From: UBA11540 sp045536425
GTDB taxonomy: Bacteria; Bacillota; Clostridia; Oscillospirales; Ruminococcaceae
Length of the DNA stretch: 15,554 nucleotides
Direction of reading: 5' to 3'
Assembly: GCA_045536425.1 (NCBI GenBank)
Contig: JAZSNN010000020.1
Span: forward strand, 1 to 15,554
Positions 1-7,984 of this stretch are shown piece after piece (position 1 is the first letter of the stretch; the number at the start of each line of letters is the position of its first letter). The notes under the pieces were generated by a model, which ran no database searches, was not told where the DNA came from, and worked only from the letters and a program-made list of their open reading frames with translations. The translations under genes were made by a program, and so were the position numbers.

Positions 1-46
1 ATATATCAAGGAGTTTTTATTATGTCCATAGCTAAAGCTCTCTTTC

Positions 47-65
47 CCACTGGCAGAGCCAGTGG
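47..65. repeat. Perfect 8-bp inverted repeat with 3-base loop at the contig edge
   Basis: CCACTGGC (47-54) and GCCAGTGG (58-65) are exact reverse complements separated by AGA. The flanking 80 bases hold no convincing gene. A ribosome-binding-site-like AAGGAG (9-14) precedes an ATG at 22, but that frame soon runs antisense into dusB. A compact stem with a three-base loop next to a contig end resembles the subterminal hairpins of IS200/IS605-type elements, and contigs often break at such repeats. That identity is a guess: no transposase is visible. Confidence 0.45.
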
Positions 66-81
66 TTGCTCAACTAAAGTG

Positions 82-111
82 AATCGGCTGTGGAAAAATC
101 CACAGCCGATT
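82..111 (-). terminator. Hairpin at the 3' end of dusB (probable terminator)
   Basis: A perfect 13-bp stem (82-94 with 99-111) and a four-base A loop sits directly on the dusB stop codon (110-112). Its position suggests the end of the tex-dusB transcript. On the minus strand the bases after the stem read CACTTTAG rather than a run of T, so it is not a textbook intrinsic terminator. The T-tract may have been lost if the contig edge or an insertion begins there. Confidence 0.55.
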
Positions 112-1090
112 ATTCTTCGTATTGGCTTTTTAGAATCTCTTCGATTATGCGGTCGATGTCTTCGATTTTGGAGAGGTCGCCGCACATTTTTCGTATCTTG
201 GCGGCGTTTTTACTACCCTTGATATACCACGAGGCGTGTTTTCTCGCCTCGCGCATACCGGTATACTCGCCTTTATACTCACAGAGCTTCAGAAGATGGT
301 GGCGCATAATTTCCATCGTTTGTTCGAGAGAGGGGGACTCGGGAATTGGCTGTCCCAAGATTGCGGCACGAATCTGTTCAAACAGCCACGGATGTCCGAG
401 GGCGGCACGGCCTATCATAACCATATCGCAACCTGTGTACCTCATCATTTCGAGCGCTTTTTCGGGAGAATCGATATCGCCGTTTCCGACAACGGGGATA
501 CTGACCGCTTCTTTGACGCTCTTTATAATATCCAAATCGACGGGTGGCATATACATCTGTTTTCTTGTTCTGCCGTGGACTACTATCATCTTTGCACCTG
601 CGTCCTCGGCTCGTTTTGCGACCTCGACTGCCGTGACGGTATTGTCATCCCAACCTTTACGAATCTTTATCGTTACGGGGATTTCGGTGGCATTTACCAC
701 CGCTTTGACAATCTCTCCACAGAGCTTTGGGTCTTTCAAAAGTGAGCTTCCGCCGTTCGTTCCTGTGACCTTTGGTGCAGGGCATCCCGCGTTGATATCT
801 ATCATATCGGGGCAGAATTTTTCCGCCATCACGGCAGCTTTTGCCATAAATTCGGGCTCTGCGCCGAAGAGCTGTACCGCCATCGGTCTTTCGGGCTCGG
901 TCACTTCCAGTAGCTCGGGGGTCTTTTTATCGTTGTAGCAAAGTCCCTTTGCACTCGCCATCTCGCCCACTGTATAGGCGGCTTTGTAGTGGCGACAAAG
1001 CTCGCGAAAAGCCTTGTCCGCGACACCTGCCATTGGTGCCGCGGCGACTGTTTTCTCTATCTTAAGCTTTCCTATCTCTAAATAGTCCAC
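110..1090 (-). CDS. dusB: tRNA-dihydrouridine synthase (DusB/NifR3 family)
   Basis: FMN-dependent enzyme that reduces specific uridines to dihydrouridine in the D-loop region of tRNA, in the cytoplasm. The 326 residues form the family's TIM barrel. Visible motifs are the N-terminal AAPMAGVAD (17-25), the catalytic loop NAGCP with the active-site Cys at 103, the HGRTR motif (172-176), and the flavin phosphate-binding segments GNGDI (202-206) and GRAALGHPW (227-235). The C-terminus continues into the small helical tRNA-binding domain. Translation starts at GTG (1088-1090), supported by AGGAG overlapping the tex stop codon. The gene lies 10 bases downstream of tex and is surely co-transcribed with it. 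The subfamily call (DusB rather than DusA or DusC) rests on the bacterial Gram-positive pattern and is less certain than the enzyme class. Confidence 0.95.
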   Translation of the reverse strand: MDYLEIGKLKIEKTVAAAPMAGVADKAFRELCRHYKAAYTVGEMASAKGLCYNDKKTPELLEVTEPERPMAVQLFGAEPEFMAKAAVMAEKFCPDMIDINAGCPAPKVTGTNGGSSLLKDPKLCGEIVKAVVNATEIPVTIKIRKGWDDNTVTAVEVAKRAEDAGAKMIVVHGRTRKQMYMPPVDLDIIKSVKEAVSIPVVGNGDIDSPEKALEMMRYTGCDMVMIGRAALGHPWLFEQIRAAILGQPIPESPSLEQTMEIMRHHLLKLCEYKGEYTGMREARKHASWYIKGSKNAAKIRKMCGDLSKIEDIDRIIEEILKSQYEE

Positions 1091-1100
1091 TTAAATTCTC

Positions 1101-3254
1101 CTAGAACTTCATTGTGAGGGATATTCTCTTTCGTTTGAGGTCAACCTCGAGCACCTTTACCTTGACAATATCGCCGACTTTCAGGACTTCGCTCGGGTGT
1201 TTTATATATCTATCGCAGATTCTCGAAATGTGCACCAAACCGTCCTCGTGAACACCGATATCGACAAACGCACCGAAGTCAATAACATTTCGAACTGTGC
1301 CGTCGAGCACCATATCGGGTTTGAGATCCTTGAGCTCCATAACGTCGGTTTTGAGAAGGGGTTTTGAAAGTTCATCACGGGGGTCACGACCGGGTTTCAT
1401 AAGCTCACTGACGATATCGTCGAGGGTCAGGACACCGATACCGAGCTGTTCGGCAAGTTTTGCTTTACCTATCTGCTGTACTGCAGTGGGAAGTGCAGAG
1501 ATCTCTCCCGCTCTCACCTGTGCAGGTGTGTAGCCACAGATTTCGAGGAGTTTATTTGCCGCGTCGTAGCTCTCGGGGTGAACGGAGGTGTTATCGAGGA
1601 GGTTTTTACTCTCGGCAATTCTCAAAAATCCCGCGCACTGTTCAAAGGCCTTCGGACCGAGTTTTGCGACCTTTTTGAGCTGTGTTCTGTTTGTGAAGCT
1701 TCCGTTTTCCTCTCTATATGCGACGATATTTTTCGCGATGGAGTTGTTAATTCCCGCAACTCTCGACAAAAGAGAAACCGATGCGGTATTGAGGTCGACA
1801 CCGACCGAGTTTACACAATCCTCGACAACGCCGTCAAGGGTTTCGTCGAGCTGTTTCGGGGACATATCGTGCTGGTACTGACCGACACCGATTGCCTTGG
1901 GGTCAATTTTGACAAGCTCTGCAAGCGGGTCTTGGAGTCGTCTTGCGATGGAAACTGCACTTCTGAGCGATACGTCAAACTCGGGAAATTCCTCAGCCGC
2001 GAGTTTGGATGCGGAATAGACAGAAGCTCCCGCCTCGCTGACCACCATATACTCGACCTTTTTGTCGATTTCGTGCAGTGTTTCGGCAACGAATTTTTCC
2101 GACTCTCTCGAAGCGGTGCCGTTACCGATAGAGATGAGGGTGATTCCGTATTTATCGATGAGCTTTTTGACGGTGATTTTTGCTTCCGCAACCTTGTTTT
2201 GCGGAGGTGTGGGGTAGATAACAGAGGTGTGCAAAACCTTACCTGTGCCGTCAACGACAGCGAGCTTACAGCCCGTTCTATACGCGGGGTCAAGACCCAA
2301 AGTTACGCGGTTTTTGACAGGGGCTTGCATCAACAGGTTTCTCAAATTTATACCAAACACCTTGATAGCAGATGTCTGTGCCTTTTCGGTGAGGTCGTTT
2401 CTGAGCTCTCTTTCGAGCGAGGGGAAGATGAGACGGTCAAGTCCGTCCTGTGCCGCCGCGATTACCGTCTTTGTGCAGGGGGAGCCCATTATAACAACCG
2501 CGTTGCAGATGATGTTCATACAGGTTGCGGTGTCGGCTTCGATTTTAACCTTTAGGACCTCGTCGCTTTCACCTCTGTCGAGGGCAAGGATTCTGTGGGA
2601 TGCGATATTTTTAACGCCTTCGGTGTATTCATAGTACATTGAATACACGCCAGAGGGGTCTTCTTTGTTGGGTCCCGTTGCGGTGATGACCGCGTATTTA
2701 GAAAGATATTCGCGGAGTTCTTTTCTTATCTCGGCATCGTCACTGATAGCTTCGGCGATGATGTCCATTGCGCCTTGGAGAGCGTCCTCTGCGGTGGCAA
2801 CTCCCTTTTCCTCGTCGACAAACTCTGCCGCCATCTCGATGGGGGCGGGGCAGTCTTTTTCTTGTTCAAAAATCTTGTCTGCAAGGGGCTGGAGTCCCTT
2901 TTCCTTTGCGACAGACGCTCTTGTCTTTCTCTTGGGTCTAAAAGGACGGTAGATGTCCTCGACCTCGGTCATTGTTTTCGCAAGCTCGACCTTTTCTCTC
3001 AGCTCGGCGGTGAGAACGCCGAGGGTTTCCATCGAGGAAAGCACTTCTTCCTTTCTCTTTGCAAGACCTCTGAGGTATGTAAGTCTTTCAAAAAGCTCTC
3101 GGAGAAGCTGGTCATCGAGATTTCCGGTGACTTCCTTTCTATATCTTGCGATGAAAGGGATGGTGTTTCCCTCGTCCATCAGCTTTACTGTGTTTTCTGT
3201 CTGTTCGTAGCGAAGCTTGAACTCTTCGCAGAGAGTTTTTATGATATTATCCAT
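1101..3254 (-). CDS. tex: Tex-family RNA-binding transcription accessory protein
   Basis: Cytoplasmic nucleic-acid-binding protein of the Tex family, related to eukaryotic Spt6 and implicated in transcription and RNA handling. The 717-residue length is normal. Domain order is as expected: an N-terminal helical Tex region that includes IPFIARYRKEVTG (32-44) and the EVEDIYRPFRPKRKTRA segment (97-113), an RNase H-like YqgF fold (about 315-440, beginning with LGLDPAYRTGCKLAVVDG), a helix-hairpin-helix section (about 485-550), and a C-terminal S1 RNA-binding domain (about 645-717, with GTVRNVIDFGAFVDIG and DGLVHIS). The start is ATG at 3252-3254, preceded by a GGGA-type ribosome binding site. It is the first gene of a two-gene operon with dusB and has its own sigma-A-type promoter in the gap shared with the LUD gene. 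Confidence 0.96.
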   Translation of the reverse strand: MDNIIKTLCEEFKLRYEQTENTVKLMDEGNTIPFIARYRKEVTGNLDDQLLRELFERLTYLRGLAKRKEEVLSSMETLGVLTAELREKVELAKTMTEVEDIYRPFRPKRKTRASVAKEKGLQPLADKIFEQEKDCPAPIEMAAEFVDEEKGVATAEDALQGAMDIIAEAISDDAEIRKELREYLSKYAVITATGPNKEDPSGVYSMYYEYTEGVKNIASHRILALDRGESDEVLKVKIEADTATCMNIICNAVVIMGSPCTKTVIAAAQDGLDRLIFPSLERELRNDLTEKAQTSAIKVFGINLRNLLMQAPVKNRVTLGLDPAYRTGCKLAVVDGTGKVLHTSVIYPTPPQNKVAEAKITVKKLIDKYGITLISIGNGTASRESEKFVAETLHEIDKKVEYMVVSEAGASVYSASKLAAEEFPEFDVSLRSAVSIARRLQDPLAELVKIDPKAIGVGQYQHDMSPKQLDETLDGVVEDCVNSVGVDLNTASVSLLSRVAGINNSIAKNIVAYREENGSFTNRTQLKKVAKLGPKAFEQCAGFLRIAESKNLLDNTSVHPESYDAANKLLEICGYTPAQVRAGEISALPTAVQQIGKAKLAEQLGIGVLTLDDIVSELMKPGRDPRDELSKPLLKTDVMELKDLKPDMVLDGTVRNVIDFGAFVDIGVHEDGLVHISRICDRYIKHPSEVLKVGDIVKVKVLEVDLKRKRISLTMKF

Positions 3255-3286
3255 AGTTTTCCCTTTCGTTTTAAAAATCCTTTAAT

Positions 3287-3315
3287 ATTATACACTTTTT
3301 CCGTGTTTTTTTCAA
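3287..3315 (-). promoter_or_regulatory. Predicted sigma-A promoter of tex-dusB
   Basis: On the minus strand, TTGAAA (3310-3315) and TATAAT (3287-3292) are separated by exactly 17 bases. The -10 box is a perfect consensus, and the distance to the tex ATG leaves a leader of roughly 25 bases. The -35 box lies only nine bases from that of the divergent promoter. Confidence 0.75.
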
Positions 3316-3324
3316 TATTTCCCT

Positions 3325-3352
3325 TTGATTTTCTACAAATTTAGTGTATAAT
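3325..3352 (+). promoter_or_regulatory. Predicted sigma-A promoter of the LUD-domain gene
   Basis: TTGATT (3325-3330) and TATAAT (3347-3352) lie 16 bases apart. Transcription would begin near 3359. That makes an in-frame ATG at 3363 almost leaderless and favours the ATG at 3393, which has a strong AGGAGG. Confidence 0.7.
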
Positions 3353-3392
3353 GTAGAGTGGAATGTTATATCAGACAATAGGAGGACTTTCG

Positions 3393-4028
3393 ATGGACAG
3401 ATTTTTGGGTTCGGTTTTGGACAAAAGGATAGAAAAAACCATTAAAAATCTCGAAAAAAACAACTTTTTCGCTTGTCGCGCAAAGAGCCGTGAAGAACTT
3501 TTGAAGCTTGTTGAAGAGTTTGTACCTGCAGGGGCACAGGTGGGCTTTGGCGGTTCGGTGTCGCTGTCCGAGTCGGGCGTTCTTGAATATCTGCGAGGCA
3601 GAGAGAACATTGACCTTCTCGACCGCGAAAAAGACCCGTCGAAAGCATCAGAGATGATGAAAAAGGCGCTTGTCTGTGACGTTTATTTTGCAAGCTCCAA
3701 TGCTGTTACCGAAAACGGCGAGCTGTTTAACGTTGACGGCAGAGGAAGCAGAGTTGCACCGATGATTTACGGCCCCGAGAGCGTTGTGCTCGTTGTGGGT
3801 GCGAACAAGATTGTTCCCGATCTGGCAAGTGCAGAGGTGCGCGTGAAAAAGATTGCCGCTCCCGCAAACACCGCGCGACTCGGTTGCGAGACTCCTTGCC
3901 GTTATACCGGCGAATGTGCCGATTGCAAAAGCCCCGCTCGTATCTGTTGCGACTTTGTCACGATGAAGATGCAGAGGGTAAAGGGCAGAATCAAGGTCAT
4001 TATTACCGACGAAAGCTTTGGATTTTAA
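3393..4028 (+). CDS. LUD-domain protein (LutC/YkgG-like, DUF162)
   Basis: A 211-residue LUD-domain protein. LutB and LutC of the lactate-oxidising LutABC complex carry this domain, but many clostridial relatives are stand-alone with no known role. Visible marks are the substrate-pocket motif VGFGGSVSL (50-58), a central SSNAVTENGELFNVDG segment (101-116), and VLVVGANKIVPD (132-143). The C-terminal tail has six cysteines (165, 169, 175, 178, 185, 186), a spacing that could hold a metal or Fe-S cluster. The start at 3393 is chosen because AGGAGG lies at 3380-3385. An in-frame ATG at 3363 would add ten residues but has no site. No lutA or lutB is nearby, so a lactate role is not supported by context. 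Confidence 0.88.
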   Translation: MDRFLGSVLDKRIEKTIKNLEKNNFFACRAKSREELLKLVEEFVPAGAQVGFGGSVSLSESGVLEYLRGRENIDLLDREKDPSKASEMMKKALVCDVYFASSNAVTENGELFNVDGRGSRVAPMIYGPESVVLVVGANKIVPDLASAEVRVKKIAAPANTARLGCETPCRYTGECADCKSPARICCDFVTMKMQRVKGRIKVIITDESFGF

Positions 4029-4095
4029 AAAAGTTTGAAAAAAATAAAGGGATTTTGAGTTTTCCTGCGTATATATAATTAGAGGGGTTTGAAAT

Positions 4096-5079
4096 ATGAC
4101 CGTTAGAGAGCAAACCGAACAGATTGAAAGGGCGACCCTTTCCGAGAAAGCTTGTCTTAGTGAAAACACAAAAGGGCGCGAGTTTGAGATTGAAAAATGT
4201 CAGCTTCGCACCGAGTTTCAGCGTGACCGCGACAAGATCATCCACTGCAACGCATTTAGGCGGCTTAAAACCAAAACACAGGTTTTTCTTTCTCCCGAAA
4301 AGGACCATTACAGAACACGACTCACCCACACCCTTGAGGTTTCGCAGATTGGCAGAACTATTGCAAGGGCAATGAGGCTGAACGAAGACCTTACCGAAGC
4401 TGTGGCACTCGGTCACGACCTCGGACACACTCCGTTTGGTCACGCGGGCGAGAGAGCGCTCGATTCGGTTTGCAGTTTTAGATTCAAGCACTATGACCAG
4501 AGTGTTAGGGTTGTCGAAAAGCTCGAAAACCTCAATCTCACGTATGAGGTGCGCGACGGCATCGGCAACCACACCAACGGGCCCGACGCCTCTACCCTCG
4601 AGGGACAGATAGTCTGGATTGCAGACAGAATCGCATATCTCAACCACGACATCGACGACGCTATCCGCGCGGGAATGATATCCGCAGAGGACATTCCGTG
4701 GAGGGTGCGCTATGAACTCGGAAGAACAAAGTCCGAGAGAATTACGACCCTTATAAACTCTGTGCTCGAAAATTCCACCGACTTTATAAGACTTGGTGAA
4801 ACCGAAAAGGGTGCTTTTGACGAGCTCACGTCGTATATGTTTGACAACGTTTATATCGGCAGTCTTGCAAAGGAGCAGGAAGGCAAGGCGATGGACGCTG
4901 TGAAGTTTATGTTCGAGTATTTTATGAAGCACGCAGAGCTTTTGCCTCAGCTCTATCGCAATATCGCGGAGCTTGAGGGAATCGAGCGTGCGGTTGTCGA
5001 TTATATTTCGAGTATGAGCGACACCTATGCGGTGAACATCTTCAGAGAGCTTACTATTCCAAAGGCTTGGAATCTATGA
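4096..5079 (+). CDS. dgt: Deoxyguanosinetriphosphate triphosphohydrolase-like HD-domain protein
   Basis: Predicted dNTP triphosphohydrolase, which cleaves dNTPs to the deoxynucleoside and triphosphate and so affects nucleotide pools. At 327 residues it is the short Firmicute type. The HD metal site is intact: RLTHTLEV (75-82, His78), GHDLGHTPFGHAGE (106-119, His107 and Asp108) and IADRIAYLNHDIDDA (175-189, Asp177). The N-terminal DRDKIIHCNAFRRLKTKTQV region (44-63) is typical of this family. An AGAGGGG ribosome binding site lies at 4081-4087. A TATAAT at 4074-4079 could be its -10 box, but no -35 at good spacing was found. It heads a run of five genes and sits 32 bases before dnaG, a linkage common in Clostridia. 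Confidence 0.93.
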   Translation: MTVREQTEQIERATLSEKACLSENTKGREFEIEKCQLRTEFQRDRDKIIHCNAFRRLKTKTQVFLSPEKDHYRTRLTHTLEVSQIGRTIARAMRLNEDLTEAVALGHDLGHTPFGHAGERALDSVCSFRFKHYDQSVRVVEKLENLNLTYEVRDGIGNHTNGPDASTLEGQIVWIADRIAYLNHDIDDAIRAGMISAEDIPWRVRYELGRTKSERITTLINSVLENSTDFIRLGETEKGAFDELTSYMFDNVYIGSLAKEQEGKAMDAVKFMFEYFMKHAELLPQLYRNIAELEGIERAVVDYISSMSDTYAVNIFRELTIPKAWNL

Positions 5080-5111
5080 TATTACAACAAATTTGAAAAG
5101 GAGGGCGAAAT

Positions 5112-6872
5112 ATGGCACTGCCACAGCAATTTTTGGACGAGCTGAGAATGGCAAACGATATCACCAGCGTTATATCTTCATACGTTTCACTAAAACGCAG
5201 TTCGAGAAATATGGTCGGCTTGTGTCCTTTCCATTCGGAAAAATCGCCGTCCTTTACCGTTTTCTCCGACACGCAGTCCTACTACTGCTTTGGTTGCGGA
5301 GCAGGCGGAGACGTTATCACCTTTATAAAGAACGTTGAAAACCTCGAGTATATCGAGGCGGTGAAGTTCCTCGCTCAGCGTGCGGGACTGCGTATGCCCG
5401 AGGATTCCATAAACGATGCCGCCGCAAGACTCAAGGAAAAAACCTATAAAATCAACAAGCTTGCCGCAAAGTTCTTTTACGAACAGCTCATCTCCCCCGC
5501 AGGAAAGCACGGTCTTGACTATTTTGCTTCGCGAAAGCTCGACCCAAAAACAATAAAGCGCTTTGGGCTCGGCTTTGCACCTGACGGATGGACAAGCCTT
5601 GTGGATTTTTTGAGAGGTCAGGGCTTTTCCGACAAGGATATGGTTGCAGCGGGTGTTGCCGCTGTATCACAGAAAAACGGCAGGTTGTATGACTATTTCA
5701 GAAACCGCGTTATGTTCCCTATCATTGACCTTCGCGGAAATGTTATCGCGTTTGGCGGTAGAGTTTTGGGCGATGAAAAGCCGAAATATCTAAACTCCCC
5801 CGACACTCCCGTTTTTAAAAAGACAAAAAATCTATTTGCATTAAATCTTGCCAAAAGCTCGAAGGAGCGCCGCCTGATACTCGCGGAAGGATATATGGAC
5901 GTTATCGCCCTGCACCAAGCGGGATTTGACAACACAGTGGCTTCTCTTGGTACTGCACTCACTTCAGAGCAGGCGAGAATGATAGCAAACTATGCCGACG
6001 AGGTTATCGTCGCCTACGACTCCGACGGTGCAGGCAGAAAGGCAACACAAAGAGCGTTTGCCATATTCGACGAGCTCGGCATCAAGGTGCGGGTTCTGTC
6101 GGTGCCCGGTGCAAAGGACCCCGACGAGTTTATCAAGAAATATGGTGCTCAGCGCTTTAAACTTCTTCTTGACGACAGCAGTTCGGTTACCGACTACCGT
6201 CTTGCCGAAGCGGCTCAGAAGAACGACCCGTCAACCCCGAGCGGTAAGGTGCAGTATCTTCGCGATGCGGCGCAGATAATCTCCGAGATAAACTCCCCCG
6301 TCGAGCGCGACGTTTATATCAGAAAGCTCGGTGAGGAGCTATCGGTTTCGCACGAGGCGATTGCCGAGCAGGTCAAGGGAATTCTCAAGCGCAGAAAACG
6401 CGCCGAGGAGAAAAAGGACGCGGGAAATCTCGTTATGGCAGTCAATGCCGGACTCGAGCGTTCCGACCCCGACCGTGTGAAGTTCAAAAAAGAGGCGGTT
6501 TGTGAGGACAACATCCTCTACATCCTATACAGAAATCCCGACCGATTGGAGTACATACTCTCCAAACTGACCGACGACAGCTTTGTTACGGCAACAAACA
6601 GAAGGATTTTCCTATCACTCTGTCAGATAATCCGCGAATGCTCGGTTCCCGATATGACACAGCTTTCGCAGTATCTCTCCTCGGAGGATCTGAGCAGAGT
6701 TGCAAGGCTTCTCGCCTCCAACCGTGACAGAGGAGATGTCAATCAGCTTTTGGACGACTGCATAGCCGTTTTATTGAACGCTAAAACTTCGCCAAAAAAT
6801 GACGATATAAAAGAGATGGATGACGCCGCTTTGATGGAGTATATGCGTCAGCTGAAAAATAAAAAGAAGTAG
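5112..6872 (+). CDS. dnaG: DNA primase
   Basis: Synthesises the RNA primers for replication with the replicative helicase. The 586-residue protein has the N-terminal CHC2 zinc ribbon (Cys38, His41, Cys59, Cys62), then the catalytic core with the basic RNA polymerase motif around RNRVMFPIIDLRGNVIAFGGR (198-217). The TOPRIM fold follows, with EGYMDV (Glu259, Asp263) and the metal-binding DSDGAG (Asp303, Asp305). The C-terminal part (about 430-586) fits the helicase-interacting domain and ends in a lysine-rich tail. AAGGAGGG at 5098-5104 sets the ATG start. It lies 10 bases upstream of the first sigma factor gene, the classic primase-sigma arrangement. No missing catalytic residue was noticed. 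Confidence 0.97.
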   Translation: MALPQQFLDELRMANDITSVISSYVSLKRSSRNMVGLCPFHSEKSPSFTVFSDTQSYYCFGCGAGGDVITFIKNVENLEYIEAVKFLAQRAGLRMPEDSINDAAARLKEKTYKINKLAAKFFYEQLISPAGKHGLDYFASRKLDPKTIKRFGLGFAPDGWTSLVDFLRGQGFSDKDMVAAGVAAVSQKNGRLYDYFRNRVMFPIIDLRGNVIAFGGRVLGDEKPKYLNSPDTPVFKKTKNLFALNLAKSSKERRLILAEGYMDVIALHQAGFDNTVASLGTALTSEQARMIANYADEVIVAYDSDGAGRKATQRAFAIFDELGIKVRVLSVPGAKDPDEFIKKYGAQRFKLLLDDSSSVTDYRLAEAAQKNDPSTPSGKVQYLRDAAQIISEINSPVERDVYIRKLGEELSVSHEAIAEQVKGILKRRKRAEEKKDAGNLVMAVNAGLERSDPDRVKFKKEAVCEDNILYILYRNPDRLEYILSKLTDDSFVTATNRRIFLSLCQIIRECSVPDMTQLSQYLSSEDLSRVARLLASNRDRGDVNQLLDDCIAVLLNAKTSPKNDDIKEMDDAALMEYMRQLKNKKK

Positions 6873-6882
6873 GAAGAAAGAT

Positions 6883-7968
6883 ATGGCAGATAAAAGATCT
6901 ATTATCCACGACCTTGTTGAAAAAGGCAAGAAGAACGGAAAACTCACCACGAGAGAAATCAGCGATGCCCTCGAGGAGCTCGATTTTGACGTTGAGGAGC
7001 TCGAAAAGCTATACGATACCCTCGAGTCAAACACCATCGAAGTTATTGAGGACCTTGAGACCGACCTTGACATTGATATTTCGGGAATAGACCTATCGGC
7101 TGACGATGATACAGAGTCGGTATACTACACCGATTCGGTTAATGTTGACGACCCCGTTAAAGTGTACCTCAAGGAAATCGGTCGTGTTCCGCTTCTCACA
7201 AACGAGGAGGAAATCGAACTCGCAGAGCGTATGGTCGCAGGCGACCCGATGGCGAAAAAACGTCTGTCGGAGGCAAACCTCAGACTTGTTGTAAGCATCG
7301 CAAAGCGCTATGTTGGCCGCGGAATGCAGTTTCTCGATCTCATCCAAGAGGGTAACCTCGGTCTTATAAAGGCTGTTGAAAAGTTTGACCCCACAAAGGG
7401 ATTCAAGTTCTCGACCTATGCTACCTGGTGGATAAGACAAGCTATCACAAGAGCGATTGCCGATCAGGCGAGAACCATTCGTATCCCCGTTCATATGGTG
7501 GAAACCATCACAAGAGTTAAAAAGGCGGGAAGTCAGATTCTGCACGAAACGGGCAGAGAGGCCACCGCAGAGGAAATCGGTGAACAACTGGGTATGTCTG
7601 CCACAAAGGTCAGGGAGATTCTTCGCATAGCCCAAGAGCCCGTTTCTCTCGAAACACCTATCGGCGAGGAGGAGGACAGCCATCTCGGTGACTTTATCCC
7701 CGACGAAGATGCTCTCGCTCCGCAGGATGCCGCTTCGCAGGCTATGCTAAAAGAACAATTGGCTTCCGTTTTGCAGACACTCACTCCTCGTGAAGAAATG
7801 GTTTTGAGGTTGCGTTTTGGTCTTGAGGACGGCAGAAGCCGCACTCTCGAAGAGGTGGGAAAAGCGTTTAACGTTACCCGTGAACGCATCAGACAGATCG
7901 AAGCAAAGGCTCTGAGAAAGCTTCGCAGACCTACTGCAAAGCAGAAGTTGAAGGATTTTCTTGATTGA
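6883..7968 (+). CDS. rpoD: RNA polymerase primary sigma factor, copy 1
   Basis: Housekeeping-type sigma-70 (SigA/RpoD), 361 residues, close to the usual Firmicute length. Order of parts: a short region 1.1-like N-terminus rich in acidic residues (1-90), region 1.2 (DPVKVYLKEIGRVPLLT, 90-106), region 2 with NLRLVVSIAKRYVGRGMQF (132-150) and FSTYATWWIRQAITRA (176-191) for -10 recognition, region 3 (about 205-260), and region 4 with the helix-turn-helix EEVGKAFNVTRERIRQIEA (323-341) for -35 recognition. It follows dnaG by 10 bases with an AGGAAG site overlapping the dnaG stop. Since dnaG-rpoD is the canonical neighbour pair, this copy is probably the ancestral one. A second, 84% identical gene follows at once. 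Confidence 0.96.
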   Translation: MADKRSIIHDLVEKGKKNGKLTTREISDALEELDFDVEELEKLYDTLESNTIEVIEDLETDLDIDISGIDLSADDDTESVYYTDSVNVDDPVKVYLKEIGRVPLLTNEEEIELAERMVAGDPMAKKRLSEANLRLVVSIAKRYVGRGMQFLDLIQEGNLGLIKAVEKFDPTKGFKFSTYATWWIRQAITRAIADQARTIRIPVHMVETITRVKKAGSQILHETGREATAEEIGEQLGMSATKVREILRIAQEPVSLETPIGEEEDSHLGDFIPDEDALAPQDAASQAMLKEQLASVLQTLTPREEMVLRLRFGLEDGRSRTLEEVGKAFNVTRERIRQIEAKALRKLRRPTAKQKLKDFLD

Positions 7969-7984
7969 TTAAGGACGGTTAGCT

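Noticed and set aside
22..222. Small plus-strand frame of 66 codons with an AAGGAG upstream
   Set aside because: More than half lies antisense in dusB and the frame crosses two hairpins. It may be a chance start in a mobile-element end, so no gene is called.
90..938. Open frame of 282 codons on the plus strand opposite dusB
   Set aside because: Antisense to a confident gene, no ribosome binding site, low-complexity Ser/Ile-rich product.
1578..2555. Long open frame (325 codons) on the plus strand inside tex
   Set aside because: It lies fully antisense to tex, whose domains are unmistakable. The translation has no recognisable motif and follows from codon bias of the opposite strand.
4035..4079. 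Promoter directly ahead of dgt
   Set aside because: A TATAAT exists at 4074-4079, but TTGAGT is only 13 bases away and TTGAAA 33 bases away, so no acceptable pair was found.
4003..4932. Minus-strand open frame of 309 codons opposite dgt
   Set aside because: Dgt has an intact HD site in the plus frame; the opposite frame shows no family features.
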